From Quisquiliibacterium transsilvanicum (GTDB lineage: Bacteria > Pseudomonadota > Gammaproteobacteria > Burkholderiales > Burkholderiaceae_E), in contig NZ_JACHGB010000001.1 in NCBI RefSeq assembly GCF_014202215.1, positions 592,847 to 656,846 of the forward strand: a stretch of 64,000 nucleotides of DNA, read 5' to 3'. Under the pieces are notes generated by a model, which ran no database searches, was not told the origin of the DNA, and worked only from the letters and a program-made list of their open reading frames with translations. Of this stretch, positions 1-8,895 are shown one piece after another (within the stretch, counting starts at the first letter, position 1; each line of letters starts with the position of its first letter). A program made the translations under genes and the position numbers.

Positions 1-53
1 CGCTGCGACAGGTGGGCGTTGACCATGTCCTCGACGATGCTGTTGAAGGTCAT
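1..53 (-). CDS. 5' end of an incomplete CDS, clpP candidate by position
   Basis: Only the first 17 codons are in the window; the gene continues past base 1. The ATG at 53-51 follows an AAAGGAG ribosome binding site by about seven bases, so the start is well supported. The visible residues (MTFNSIVEDMVNAHLSQ) are too few to identify a family. A gene directly downstream of tig is usually clpP in this group, and the ClpP N-terminus is variable, so clpP is the best guess, but it rests on gene order alone. Confidence 0.5.
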   Translation of the reverse strand, partial: MTFNSIVEDMVNAHLSQ

Positions 54-85
54 CGACTCGCTCCTTTAGGTTGGGTCGGCGGGGT

Positions 86-1387
86 TCAGCCCGCGCTCAT
101 CAGGTCGTCGAAGCTCAGGGTCTGGTCGGTGACCTTCGCGTTGGCCAGCGTCCAGTCGACCACGTTCTGCTCGACCACCAGCGCCTCGACTTCGGCGAGG
201 CGGTTGCGATCGCTGAAGTAGTAGCGGATCACTTCGGCCGGGTTCTCGTAGGACTGGGCGAATTCCTCGATCTGCTTGCGGATCTGGTCGGGCTTGGCCT
301 GCAGGCCCTGCGCCTTGACGATCTCGCTGACGATCAGACCCAGGCGCACGCGCTTCTCGGCCTGCTCCTTGAACGCGTCCGGCGGCACCGGGATGTTCTT
401 GGTGTCGATGCCGCGCTGCTGGAGGTCGGCGATCGCGCGCTCGAGGAGCGCCTGGCCTTCGGATTCCACCAGCGCCTTGGGCAGCTCGATCGCGGCGATC
501 GCGGGCAGCGCATCCATCACGGCCGACTTGGTGCGGGCGCGCAGGCGCTGCGCGACTTCGCGCTCGAGGTTGGCGCGCACGTCGGCCCGCATCTTCTCGA
601 CGCTGCCGTCGGCGATGCCGAACTGTTTGGCGAACTCCTCGTCGACCGCCGGCAGCACCTGCTGCTCGATCTTCTTGACGGTGACCTCGAACTGCGCGGT
701 CTTGCCGGCGAGTTCTGCGGCGCCGTACTCGTCGGGGAACTTGACGTCGAAGCTGCGGCTCTCGCCGGCCTTCGCGCCGCGCACACCGGCCTCGAAGTCG
801 GGGAGCATGCGGCCCTGGCCGATCTGGAACTGGAAGTCGGAGGCGGCGCCGCCTTCGAAGGGCACGCCGTCGACGCTGCCCTTGAAGTCGAGCGTCATCC
901 GATCTTCGTCCTGCGCGGCACGATCGGCAGTCTCCCATCCGGCACGCTGCTTGCGCAGGATGTCGATGGTGCGGTCGACCTCGGCGTCGCCCACTTCGCA
1001 GGCCGAGCGCTCGACCTCGAGCGCGGCCACGTCGCCGAGCACCACGTCGGGGTAGACCTCGAAGGTGGCGGCGAAGCCGAGTTCGCCTTCGGCGGCGTCC
1101 TCGCGGCGCTCGATCGAGGGCTGGCCCGCGACGCGCAGCGAATGCTCGGCCACCGCGTCGGAGAAGGCACGCGAAACCGCGTCGCCCAGCACCTCGGCAT
1201 GCACCTGCGGGCCGTAGGACTGCTCGATCATCTTCATCGGCACCTTGCCGGGGCGGAAGCCCGCCATCTTCACCGTGCGCGAGAGCTTGCGCAGGCGGTC
1301 TGCGACCTCCTTGTCGACGTCGGCCACGGCCACCGCCATGGCAAGACGTCGTTCGAGGGTGCCGGTCGTTTCGAGTTGGGTAGCCAT
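86..1387 (-). CDS. tig: Trigger factor, ribosome-associated chaperone and prolyl isomerase
   Basis: This 433-residue protein matches trigger factor in length and sequence. Trigger factor binds the ribosome exit tunnel and shields nascent chains in the cytoplasm. The N-terminal ribosome-binding domain carries the signature GFRPGKVPMKMI near residues 44-55. A central FKBP-like isomerase domain (around 150-240) and a helical C-terminal substrate-binding domain follow. The ATG has no obvious Shine-Dalgarno sequence. The gene lies 76 bases downstream of the tRNA-Leu gene on the same strand, and the incomplete gene follows it after 32 bases, as in the usual tig-clpP order. Confidence 0.97.
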   Translation of the reverse strand: MATQLETTGTLERRLAMAVAVADVDKEVADRLRKLSRTVKMAGFRPGKVPMKMIEQSYGPQVHAEVLGDAVSRAFSDAVAEHSLRVAGQPSIERREDAAEGELGFAATFEVYPDVVLGDVAALEVERSACEVGDAEVDRTIDILRKQRAGWETADRAAQDEDRMTLDFKGSVDGVPFEGGAASDFQFQIGQGRMLPDFEAGVRGAKAGESRSFDVKFPDEYGAAELAGKTAQFEVTVKKIEQQVLPAVDEEFAKQFGIADGSVEKMRADVRANLEREVAQRLRARTKSAVMDALPAIAAIELPKALVESEGQALLERAIADLQQRGIDTKNIPVPPDAFKEQAEKRVRLGLIVSEIVKAQGLQAKPDQIRKQIEEFAQSYENPAEVIRYYFSDRNRLAEVEALVVEQNVVDWTLANAKVTDQTLSFDDLMSAG

Positions 1388-1463
1388 CGTTGAAAGAAAT
1401 CCGTTGTCGAGGGGTGTTCGTGTGCGATCCGTGCCGCTTCCCGCACCGAAAGCGCCACCCGCG

Positions 1464-1548
1464 TGGTGCGGCCGAAAGGACTCGAACCTTCACGCCTTGC
1501 AGCGCCAGGACCTAAACCTGGTGCGTCTACCAATTCCGCCACGGCCGC
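1464..1548 (-). tRNA. tRNA-Leu, anticodon TAG, CCA encoded
   Basis: On the minus strand the sequence folds as an 85-base class II tRNA. The acceptor stem GCGGCCG pairs with CGGCCGC, the discriminator is A, and CCA is encoded. The anticodon stem CCAGG/CCTGG closes the loop TTTAGGT, giving anticodon TAG, which reads CUA and related leucine codons. A short variable arm and a T arm containing GGTTCGAGTCC are present. It lies between the RND pump gene and tig. Confidence 0.96.
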
Positions 1549-1556
1549 GAAACCCA

Positions 1557-4500
1557 TCATTGTATCGGAACCGCGGGCCGTACCCGATACCAGGCCACGT
1601 AGAGCGCTGGCACGAAGAGCAGCGTGAGCACGGTGGCGACGATCAGCCCGCCCATGATGGCCACTGCCATCGGCCCCCAGAGCACGTCACTTGACAGCGG
1701 GATCATCGCCAGCACTGCGGCGGCGGCGGTCAGACAGATCGGCCGGAAGCGCCGGACCGCGGACTCGCGCACCGCATCCCACTGCGTGCTGCCCGCCTCG
1801 AGGTCCTGGCGGATCTGGTCGACCAGGATCACCGTGTTGCGCATGATCATCCCGCCCAGCGCGATGGTGCCGAGCATCGCGACGAAGCCGAAGGGACGCC
1901 CGGACAGCAGCAGCGCCGCGGCCACGCCGATGATGCCCAGCGGCGCGGTCAGCAGCACCATGATGGTCAGCGAGAAGCGGCGCAGCTGGATCATCAGCAG
2001 TGCCACCACCAGCGCCAGCATCAGCGGCATGCCTGCGGCGATCGAGCCCTGTGCCTTGGCGTTGTCCTCGGCGGGCCCGCCGACTTCGATCCGATAGCCG
2101 TCCGGGAGCCGCGCGCGGATCGGCGCCAGCGTGGGATCGATCCGTTTGGCAAGGTCGGGGGCCTGCGCGCCCTCCACCGCGTCGGCCCGCACCGTCAGCG
2201 TGGGCGTGCGGCTGCGCCGCCAGAGGATCGGCTCCTCCATCACTTCTGCGAGGGTGGCGACCTGCGACAGCGGCACCGTGCGGCCCGCCGCGGTGCGCAG
2301 CGGCAGGTTGGCCAGATCGGCCGGACTGCTGCGCTCGCCCTCGGGCGCGCGCAGCACCACTTCGATCAGCCGGTCGTCCTCGCGGAACACGCCGAGCGTG
2401 GTCCCCGACACCGCCGCGCCCAGCGTGCGCGCGACCTGCGCGCTGGACAGCCCGATCGCGCGCGCCTTCGCCTGGTCGATCTCGATCCGCAGCGCGGGGG
2501 CGCGCTCGCCCCAGTCGGCATGCGGATCGATGGTGTCCGGGTCTGCGCGGATCGCATCGGCCACCTGCGCGCCGATCCGCTTGAGTTCGGCGGGATCCGG
2601 ACCCATCACCCGGAACTGCACCGGATAGGCGACCGGCGGACCCAGCGGCGTGCGGAAGGCGCGCGAGCGGACCTCCGGGAAGTCCTCCGCGAGCAGCGTG
2701 CGCAGCCTCGCCAGGGCCCGGTCGCGCCCGGCGACGTCATGCGTGAGGATGACGAACTGCGCGAAATTGGACCGGAACAGCTGCTGGTCCAGCGACAGGT
2801 AGTAGCGCGGCGAGCCATTGCCAACGTAGCCGACGTAGGTGGCGATGTCCTCGTCGTCGGCCAGCCGCGCCTCCAGGCGGCGCGCCACCGCCTCGGTGGC
2901 CCGGTAGCTCGAGCCCTCGGGCAGCCACATCTCGACCAGGAGCTCGGTGCGATTGGACGAGGGGAAGAACTGCTTCTCGGTGGCGGCCATTCCCGCCGCC
3001 CCGAGCGCCAGCGAGGCCACGGTTGCCGCGATCGTCAGCCAGCGGTGCCGCATGCACCACTCGATCGTCGCGCGCAGCCGCCGGTAGAAGCGGCTGTCGA
3101 AAAGCTCATGTCCGCCGCGCTGCTCCTTGAGCAGCCAGGTGCCGATGAAGGGCGTGGCGCCGACCGCAGCGACCCAGGAGACGAGCAGCGCGATGGTCAC
3201 CACCGCGAAGATCGCGAAGGTGTACTCGCCAGTGTTGGAGCGCGCGGTGGCGATCGGCAGGAAGCCGGAGGCGGTGATCAGGGTGCCGGTCAGCATCGGG
3301 AAGGCGGTGCTGGTGTATGCGTAGGTGGCGGCGGAGAACTTGTCGAGGCCCTCCTCGATCTTGCGGGCCATCATCTCCACCGCGATCATCGCGTCGTCGA
3401 CCAGCAGCCCGAGCGCGATCACCAGCGCTCCGGTGGACACGCGGTGCAGGGCGATGCCGGTCCAGGCCATGATCGCGAAGGTGGCCGCCAGCACCAGCGG
3501 GATGGTGAGCGCCACCACCGCCCCTGCGCGCAGCCCCAGGCTCAGGAAGCTCACCGCAAGCACGATCGCGACCGCCTCGAGCAGCACCTTCATGAACAGG
3601 TCGACCGCACTTTCGACGATCTTCGGCTGGTCCGAAACCTTGGCGAACTCGACGCCCAGCGGCAGCCGCGCCAGCATCCCCGCCATCGCCGCATCGAGGT
3701 TGCGGCCCAGCGCCAGCACGTCGCCGTCGGCGGTCATCGCGACGCCCAGGCCGATCGCCGGCCGGCCGCCGAAGCGCATCGTCTGGACCGGCGGATCCTG
3801 GTCGCCGCGCCACACCCGGGCGACGTCGCCCAGCGCCAGCGCGCGCCCGCCGACGTCCAGCCGCAGCGCGCGCACCTCCTCGACACTGTCGAACTGGCCG
3901 GTGACCCGCAGCGGCACCGCCCGGCTCTCGCCCTCGACGCTGCCCGCGGGCGCCACCAGGTTCTGCGCCTGCAGCTGCGCCGCGATGGCCGCGGCATCGA
4001 TGCCCAGCCGGGCCAGCGACTGCGGCGAGATCTCGACGAAGATGCGCTCGTCCTGGAGGCCGAACAGCTCGATCTTCTGCACGTCGGCCACCCGCAGCAG
4101 CTCCTGGCGCACGTCCTCGACCAGCGTGCGCAGCTCGCTCAGAGGGATGCCGTCGCCGGTGAACGCGTAAATGGTGCCGAAGACGTCGCCGAACTCGTCG
4201 TTGAAGAAGGGCCCGACCACTTCCGCCGGCAGCGCGGCTCGGATGTCACCGACTTTCTTGCGCACCTGGTACCAGATCTGCGACACCTCCTTCGAGGGCG
4301 CGGTGTCCTGCAGCTCCAGGACGATCAGCGACTCACCGGCCTTGGAGTAGCTGCGGGTCCACTTGAAATGCGGCACCTCCTGCAGCTTCTTCTCGATGCG
4401 GTCGGTGACCTGGCGGTCGACCTGCTCGGCGGTGGCCCCCGGCCAGAGCGTGCGCACCACCATTGCGCGGAATGCGAAGTCCGGATCCTCGCGCCGGCCG

Positions 4501-4604
4501 AGCTCGAAGTACGACAGCGCCCCGGCGACGGCCACCACGAGCAGGAAGAACAGGGTCAGCTGCGGCTGCCGGATCGCGGCCGCGGAGAGGTTGAAGCCCT
4601 TCAT
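1557..4604 (-). CDS. RND-family efflux pump, inner-membrane permease (AcrB/MexB type)
   Basis: The 1015-residue product is a full-length RND permease of the hydrophobe/amphiphile efflux type. It uses the proton gradient to export small molecules from the inner membrane and periplasm. Hydrophobic segment 1 lies at about residues 13-31, a large periplasmic loop follows, and a block of membrane segments from about 335 includes LGLLVDDAMIAVEMM, the acidic proton-relay segment. A second half repeats the layout and ends in a short basic tail. Its ATG overlaps the adaptor stop as ATGA, so the two are co-translated. No outer-membrane channel gene is adjacent, so the pump probably uses a TolC encoded elsewhere. 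The substrate cannot be told from sequence. Confidence 0.93.
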   Translation of the reverse strand: MKGFNLSAAAIRQPQLTLFFLLVVAVAGALSYFELGRREDPDFAFRAMVVRTLWPGATAEQVDRQVTDRIEKKLQEVPHFKWTRSYSKAGESLIVLELQDTAPSKEVSQIWYQVRKKVGDIRAALPAEVVGPFFNDEFGDVFGTIYAFTGDGIPLSELRTLVEDVRQELLRVADVQKIELFGLQDERIFVEISPQSLARLGIDAAAIAAQLQAQNLVAPAGSVEGESRAVPLRVTGQFDSVEEVRALRLDVGGRALALGDVARVWRGDQDPPVQTMRFGGRPAIGLGVAMTADGDVLALGRNLDAAMAGMLARLPLGVEFAKVSDQPKIVESAVDLFMKVLLEAVAIVLAVSFLSLGLRAGAVVALTIPLVLAATFAIMAWTGIALHRVSTGALVIALGLLVDDAMIAVEMMARKIEEGLDKFSAATYAYTSTAFPMLTGTLITASGFLPIATARSNTGEYTFAIFAVVTIALLVSWVAAVGATPFIGTWLLKEQRGGHELFDSRFYRRLRATIEWCMRHRWLTIAATVASLALGAAGMAATEKQFFPSSNRTELLVEMWLPEGSSYRATEAVARRLEARLADDEDIATYVGYVGNGSPRYYLSLDQQLFRSNFAQFVILTHDVAGRDRALARLRTLLAEDFPEVRSRAFRTPLGPPVAYPVQFRVMGPDPAELKRIGAQVADAIRADPDTIDPHADWGERAPALRIEIDQAKARAIGLSSAQVARTLGAAVSGTTLGVFREDDRLIEVVLRAPEGERSSPADLANLPLRTAAGRTVPLSQVATLAEVMEEPILWRRSRTPTLTVRADAVEGAQAPDLAKRIDPTLAPIRARLPDGYRIEVGGPAEDNAKAQGSIAAGMPLMLALVVALLMIQLRRFSLTIMVLLTAPLGIIGVAAALLLSGRPFGFVAMLGTIALGGMIMRNTVILVDQIRQDLEAGSTQWDAVRESAVRRFRPICLTAAAAVLAMIPLSSDVLWGPMAVAIMGGLIVATVLTLLFVPALYVAWYRVRPAVPIQ
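1559..1564 (-). promoter_or_regulatory. Possible -10 box of the tRNA-Leu gene
   Basis: TACAAT on the minus strand ends 10 bases before the mature tRNA 5' end. It touches the stop codon of the upstream pump gene. No good -35 match is visible at 16-18 bases, so this is a moderate call. Confidence 0.45.
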
Positions 4605-5683
4605 TGCGCGGCCCGCGCGGCGGGCAGGCGAACCTTCTGGCCGGCCACCAGCAGGTTGGCGCCGGCCACCACCACCCGGTCGCCCGGCGCGAGGCCGTCG
4701 ACGATGTGCACGGTGTCGCCGTCCAGCCCCGCGGTGGTCACCGGCACCTGGCGCACTGTCGAGGAGGCGGGATCGACCAGCCAGACGCGCGGCTGGCCGT
4801 CGAGCGTGTGCAGCGCCGACACCGGCAGCACGAAGACCCTGCCCTCCCCCTCGCGAACGCTGGCCGCGACCGCGCTCATTCCGAGCGCCAGGCCGGAGGT
4901 GTCGCCCTGCAGCTCGAGGCGCATCGGATAGGTGCGCGACGCGGGATCGGCCACCGGGGACAGCTCGCGAACCCGCGCGTTCAGGACAAGGTCGCCCGCT
5001 GCCGGCACGCGCACCTGCCAGCGCGCCGCGCCGCGCGCAGTGGCCAGGTCGCGCTCGGGCACGTCCACCCTGGCTTCGATCTCGCCTGCACGGGCGATCC
5101 GCAGCACCGGCTGGCCCGCGGCCACCACCTGGCCCGCCTCTGCGTCCACGGCGGCGACGACCCCCGCAGCCGACGCGCGCAGCAGCTCGTAGGACACCGC
5201 GTTCTGCGCCTGGCGCAACTGCGCCTGCGCGGCCTCGACCCGCGCCTGCGCCGAGTCCCGTCCGGCCAGGAAGCGCTCCAGCCCCGCCTGGCTGAGGTAG
5301 CCGCGGCCGTGCAGTTCCTGCTGGCGGTTCAGCTCGCCCTGCGCCAGGCGCGCGTCGGTGCGGGCCGCGGACAGTGCCGCCTGCGCGCCCGCGAGCGCCG
5401 GGGCAGTGTCGGAGGAGTCCAGGCGCGCGAGCGGCTGGCCGGCATCGACCCGGTCGCCCACCGAGACCAGGCGCTGCGCGATCTTGCCGCCGATCCGGAA
5501 CGCGTGGACGACCTCCACGCGGGGACGCAGCTCGCCCGGCAGGCGCAGTTCCGCGCCGACCTGCTGCGGCTGCGCAATGCTCGTGCGCACCAGCCGCACC
5601 GGCTCCGCAGCCGGGGGTTCGGGTCGCTTGCAGGCGGCCAGCGCCAGAGGCAGGAGGAACAGGAGGAGGCGTGAAGGGCGCAT
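4601..5683 (-). CDS. RND efflux periplasmic adaptor (membrane fusion lipoprotein)
   Basis: This 360-residue protein links the RND permease to an outer-membrane channel. The chosen ATG at 5683 gives a lipoprotein signal ending in the lipobox LALAAC, so the mature protein is anchored through Cys17. Farther-upstream in-frame starts lack a signal sequence. Biotinyl-lipoyl-like halves flank an alpha-helical hairpin (about residues 95-150, rich in AQARVEAAQAQLRQAQ), followed by a beta-barrel and membrane-proximal domain. It is the first gene of a two-gene operon with the permease. Its promoter region holds two inverted repeats. Confidence 0.93.
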   Translation of the reverse strand: MRPSRLLLFLLPLALAACKRPEPPAAEPVRLVRTSIAQPQQVGAELRLPGELRPRVEVVHAFRIGGKIAQRLVSVGDRVDAGQPLARLDSSDTAPALAGAQAALSAARTDARLAQGELNRQQELHGRGYLSQAGLERFLAGRDSAQARVEAAQAQLRQAQNAVSYELLRASAAGVVAAVDAEAGQVVAAGQPVLRIARAGEIEARVDVPERDLATARGAARWQVRVPAAGDLVLNARVRELSPVADPASRTYPMRLELQGDTSGLALGMSAVAASVREGEGRVFVLPVSALHTLDGQPRVWLVDPASSTVRQVPVTTAGLDGDTVHIVDGLAPGDRVVVAGANLLVAGQKVRLPAARAAQ

Positions 5684-5691
5684 GGGACGTC

Positions 5692-5707
5692 GCCCGCCTT
5701 GGCGGGC
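5692..5707. promoter_or_regulatory. Short GC-rich inverted repeat in the adaptor leader
   Basis: GCCCGCC-TT-GGCGGGC is a perfect 7-base inverted repeat with a 2-base centre. It lies 8 bases before the adaptor start codon, between it and the larger palindrome. In the mRNA it could fold over the translation start, or it could be part of a protein-binding site. Confidence 0.4.
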
Positions 5708-5711
5708 ATTA

Positions 5712-5733
5712 TTAATGACTTTCCGGTCATTAA
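5712..5733. promoter_or_regulatory. Operator-like palindrome between the efflux operon and hpnC
   Basis: TTAATGAC, six bases (TTTCCG), then GTCATTAA forms a perfect 8-base inverted repeat. It is an AT-rich island in GC-rich DNA and lies 28 bases before the adaptor start. TetR-family repressors that control RND pumps commonly bind palindromes of this size and placement. No regulator gene is adjacent, so a repressor would have to be encoded elsewhere. Confidence 0.6.
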
Positions 5734-5776
5734 AGCATGAATTCCTGCGCCGGGACGCGCCGGGCCCGCCCTTGCC

Positions 5777-5782
5777 TACAAT
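5777..5782 (+). promoter_or_regulatory. -10-like box immediately before hpnC
   Basis: TACAAT ends 7 bases before the hpnC ATG and there is no Shine-Dalgarno sequence. Transcription would start at or next to the start codon, giving a leaderless mRNA. No convincing -35 is visible. Confidence 0.45.
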
Positions 5783-5789
5783 CCGACGC

Positions 5790-6644
5790 ATGCACGCCAC
5801 GTCCGCGCCCGGCCTCGTCACCGGCATCGATCACTACGAGAATTTCCCGGTCGCTTCGGTGCTGGTGCCGCGCCCGCTGCGCCCCGCGCTGATCGCTCTC
5901 TACCGCTTCGCGCGCTTCGCGGACGACGTCGCCGACGAGGGGGAAGCGCCGCCGCTGGCGCGCCTCGCCGAACTCGACCGGCTCGAGGCTGCGCTGCGCG
6001 GCGCGGCCGACCCAGATCATCCGGTCGTCGCCGCCCTGCGGCCGCACCTCGAGGAACGCAGGCTGTCGGTCGACGACTGCCGCGCGCTGCTGTCGGCGTT
6101 CCGGCAGGACGTCACCGTCACCCGCTACCGCGACTTCGCCGAGCTGCTCGACTACTGCCGGCGCTCCGCGGATCCGGTCGGCCACCTGGTCCTCGAGCTT
6201 TTCGGCTGCCGAACGCCGCAGACCGAGCCGCAGTCGGATGCGATCTGCAGCGCGCTGCAGCTCGTCAATTTCCTGCAGGACGTGGGGCCGGACTGGCGGC
6301 GCGGCCGACTCTACCTGCCGCTGGAGTCGCTGGCGCGCGAAGGGCTGGACGCGCAGGACGTCGGCGCCGCAGTGGGCGCCGGCGCGGCCGGGCCCGCGCT
6401 GCGTCGCTGCATCGCTGCCGAGGCGCGGCGGGCCGGCGCGCTGCTAGAATCCGGCGCGCCGCTGCTGCGCCAGGTGCCCCGGCGCCTGGCCTGGGAGCTG
6501 CGCGCGACGCTGGCCGGCGCGCGCCGGATCCTCGAGCTGCTCGAGGCCGGCGGACACGACCCGATCGCCTGCCGGCCGCGGCTGCGCTGGCAGGATGCCC
6601 CCGCCCTCCTCCGCCTGATGCACAGCCCGCCCCGAGTCCGATGA
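5790..6644 (+). CDS. hpnC: Hydroxysqualene synthase HpnC
   Basis: HpnC converts presqualene diphosphate to hydroxysqualene in the three-enzyme bacterial squalene route. The 284-residue product has the trans-isoprenyl diphosphate synthase fold. The first aspartate-rich motif is DDVADE at 45-50 and the second is NFLQDVGPD near 160. The ATG at 5790 gives the normal HpnC N-terminus (GIDHYENFPV) and is preceded by a -10-like box rather than a Shine-Dalgarno site. The stop overlaps the hpnD start by ATGA, so hpnCDE form one operon. Squalene would feed hopanoids or another triterpenoid. Confidence 0.94.
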   Translation: MHATSAPGLVTGIDHYENFPVASVLVPRPLRPALIALYRFARFADDVADEGEAPPLARLAELDRLEAALRGAADPDHPVVAALRPHLEERRLSVDDCRALLSAFRQDVTVTRYRDFAELLDYCRRSADPVGHLVLELFGCRTPQTEPQSDAICSALQLVNFLQDVGPDWRRGRLYLPLESLAREGLDAQDVGAAVGAGAAGPALRRCIAAEARRAGALLESGAPLLRQVPRRLAWELRATLAGARRILELLEAGGHDPIACRPRLRWQDAPALLRLMHSPPRVR

Positions 6645-7498
6645 GCCCAGACGAGTACTGCCAGGACAAGGCCGCGCGCAGCGGGTCCAGCTTCTACTAC
6701 AGCTTCGTCTTCCTGCCCCGGCCAAGGCGCAGCGCGATCACCGCGCTGTACGCCTTCTGCCGCGAGGTGGACGACGTGGTCGACGAAAGCACCGACGCCG
6801 GCCTGGCCCGCACCCGCCTCGCCTGGTGGCGCCAGGAGCTGGCACGCCTCTATGCCGGCGCGCCCCAGCACCCGGTGACCCGGGCGCTGCAGCCGCACCT
6901 CCAGCGCTATTCGATCGACCGCGGCCGGCTGGAGGAGATCGTCGACGGGATGGAGATGGACCTCGAGCAGGACCGCTACCTGGACTTCGAGGGGCTGCGC
7001 CTGTACTGCCATCGCGTCGCCGGCGTGGTGGGCACGCTGTCGGCGGGCATCTTCGCCGACGGCGACCAGGGCTGCCGCGACTACGCCGAGTCCCTCGGCC
7101 TGGCGCTGCAGCTCACCAACATCATCCGCGACGTCGGCGACGACGCCCGGCGCGGGCGCATCTACCTGCCGATCGACGACCTGCGGCGCTTCGGCGTCGG
7201 CGCCCACGAAATCCTCGCGGCGCGCAGCAGCGAGGCCTTCGTCGAGCTGATGCGCTTCCAGTCACAGCGGGCGCGCTCGCACTACCGGGCGGCCTTCGAT
7301 GCGCTGCCGCCCGCTGCGGTGCGCGCCCAGCGGCCCGGGCTGATCATGGCCGCGGTCTACGCAACGCTGCTCGACGAGATCGAGGACGACGGCTTCCAGG
7401 TGCTGCGGCACCGGGTCGCCCTGCCGCCGTCCCGTAAGCTGTGGATCGCCTGGCGGACCTGGCTGCGCCGCGGCCCGCCGAAGATCCGCGGCACATGA
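6641..7498 (+). CDS. hpnD: Presqualene diphosphate synthase HpnD
   Basis: HpnD condenses two farnesyl diphosphate molecules to presqualene diphosphate, the first step of the hpnCDE route. The 285-residue protein has DDVVDE at 44-49 and NIIRDVGDDARRGRIYLP near 158-175, the two Mg-diphosphate binding motifs of phytoene/squalene synthases. It overlaps hpnC by ATGA and hpnE by ATGA. It resembles phytoene synthase, but the flanking hpnC and hpnE fix the assignment. Confidence 0.94.
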   Translation: MSPDEYCQDKAARSGSSFYYSFVFLPRPRRSAITALYAFCREVDDVVDESTDAGLARTRLAWWRQELARLYAGAPQHPVTRALQPHLQRYSIDRGRLEEIVDGMEMDLEQDRYLDFEGLRLYCHRVAGVVGTLSAGIFADGDQGCRDYAESLGLALQLTNIIRDVGDDARRGRIYLPIDDLRRFGVGAHEILAARSSEAFVELMRFQSQRARSHYRAAFDALPPAAVRAQRPGLIMAAVYATLLDEIEDDGFQVLRHRVALPPSRKLWIAWRTWLRRGPPKIRGT

Positions 7499-8829
7499 GG
7501 GTCGGCATCGTCGGCGCCGGCTGGGCGGGGCTCGCCGCGGCGCTGACGCTCGCCGAGCGGGGCGTCGAGGTGAGCCTCTACGACGCTGCGCCGGCGGCCG
7601 GGGGGCGCGCGCGCAGCGTGCCCCTGGACACCCGGCTTGGCCGCTTCACGGTCGACAACGGCCAGCACCTGATCGTCGGCGCCTACCGCGAGAGCCTGGC
7701 GCTCGCGGCATCGCTCGGCAGCGACCGCCTGTTGCGGCGCGTGCCGCTCGCGCTGTCCTCTCCCTCGGGACTGTCGCTGCGCGCCGCACGGCTGCCGGCG
7801 CCGCTGCACCTCGGCTGGGCGCTGCTGTGCGCCCGCGGCCTGGGCGCCGGCGGGCGCGTGGCCGCAGTGCGGCTGATGGCCGGCCTGCGCCAGGCCGACT
7901 GGCGCACCCGCCCCGGGGAGACGGTCGCAGGCCTGCTCGATCGTTTCCGCCAGCCGCCCGGGCTGGCCGGGCGGCTCTGGGCGCCGCTGTGCATCGGCGC
8001 GCTCAACACGCTGCCGGACGCGGCATGCGCGGCGGCCTTCGCTGCGGTGCTGCGCGACACGCTCGGGGGCGCGCGCCAGGACTCCGACTTCGTGATCGCG
8101 GATGCGCCACTGGGCCGGCTGCTGCCTGAGCCCGCCCTCGAGCGCCTCGCCGCGCAGGGCGCGACGATCAGCCTGCGCACGCCGGTGCGCAGGCTGGTCC
8201 GGGATGCCGGCGGCTGGCGGATTGGCGGCGAACGCTTCAGCCGGCTGCTGCTGGCGCTGCCTCCATGGTCGGCGGCCGCCCTGCTGGAGGCCTCCGGACT
8301 GCCCGCCGGCCGCCTGATCGAATTCGAGCCCGAGCCGATCGCCACCGCCTGGGCGCTGTGGCGCGCCGAAGCGGCCCCGCAGCTGCCGGGCTGGAGCCTG
8401 CTCGACGAGGACGCTTCGAGTGGTCACCATGGGCAATGGCTGTTCGACCGCGGCGTCGTGCAGGCTGAGGACGCAGCCCAGCGCGGCGACGGCCGCGCCC
8501 GTCTGGCAGGCATCGTCATCAGCGCCGCCAGCCGGCTCGACCGCCTGCCCTCCGCAACACTGGCGGAGGGTCTTGCCGCGCAGCTGCGCGCGGCCTTCGG
8601 CGGCCCGCCACCCGATGACATCAGGGTCGTGACCGAGCGCCGGGCGACCTTCCGCTGCACCCCGCAGCGCCCCCGGTTGGACCCCGGCTGCCTGCAGCAC
8701 GCTGCTCCCGGCCTGTGGCTGGCCGGCGACTGGCTCTGGGACGACTACCCCGCGACGCTGGAAGCCGCGGTGCGCAGCGGCATCGAAACGGCCCGGCGGA
8801 TTGCCGGATCGGCCGGACCCGCCCGCTGA
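7495..8829 (+). CDS. hpnE: Hydroxysqualene dehydroxylase HpnE (FAD-dependent)
   Basis: HpnE reduces hydroxysqualene to squalene. The product, 444 residues from the ATG at 7495, opens with the FAD-binding Rossmann motif VGAGWAG (residues 6-12) and an amine-oxidase-type fold. It ends with LWLAGDWLWDDYPATLEAAV, the second FAD contact typical of phytoene-desaturase-like proteins. An in-frame GTG at 7441 lies inside hpnD and would add 18 residues; the ATGA overlap and the immediate Rossmann motif favour 7495. No squalene-hopene cyclase gene follows. Confidence 0.92.
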   Translation: MRVGIVGAGWAGLAAALTLAERGVEVSLYDAAPAAGGRARSVPLDTRLGRFTVDNGQHLIVGAYRESLALAASLGSDRLLRRVPLALSSPSGLSLRAARLPAPLHLGWALLCARGLGAGGRVAAVRLMAGLRQADWRTRPGETVAGLLDRFRQPPGLAGRLWAPLCIGALNTLPDAACAAAFAAVLRDTLGGARQDSDFVIADAPLGRLLPEPALERLAAQGATISLRTPVRRLVRDAGGWRIGGERFSRLLLALPPWSAAALLEASGLPAGRLIEFEPEPIATAWALWRAEAAPQLPGWSLLDEDASSGHHGQWLFDRGVVQAEDAAQRGDGRARLAGIVISAASRLDRLPSATLAEGLAAQLRAAFGGPPPDDIRVVTERRATFRCTPQRPRLDPGCLQHAAPGLWLAGDWLWDDYPATLEAAVRSGIETARRIAGSAGPAR

Positions 8830-8895
8830 TTTCCGGCCCGCCGGTCGCTGCGAACGGTGCGCCCGGCGGCGCCGAGTCCCCGGCGCTGCCCGGCC

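Noticed and set aside
6445-6450. A TAGAAT box inside hpnC as an internal promoter for hpnD
   Set aside because: It lies in coding sequence nearly 200 bases before hpnD, and the genes overlap as a co-translated operon. Nothing shows that it is used.
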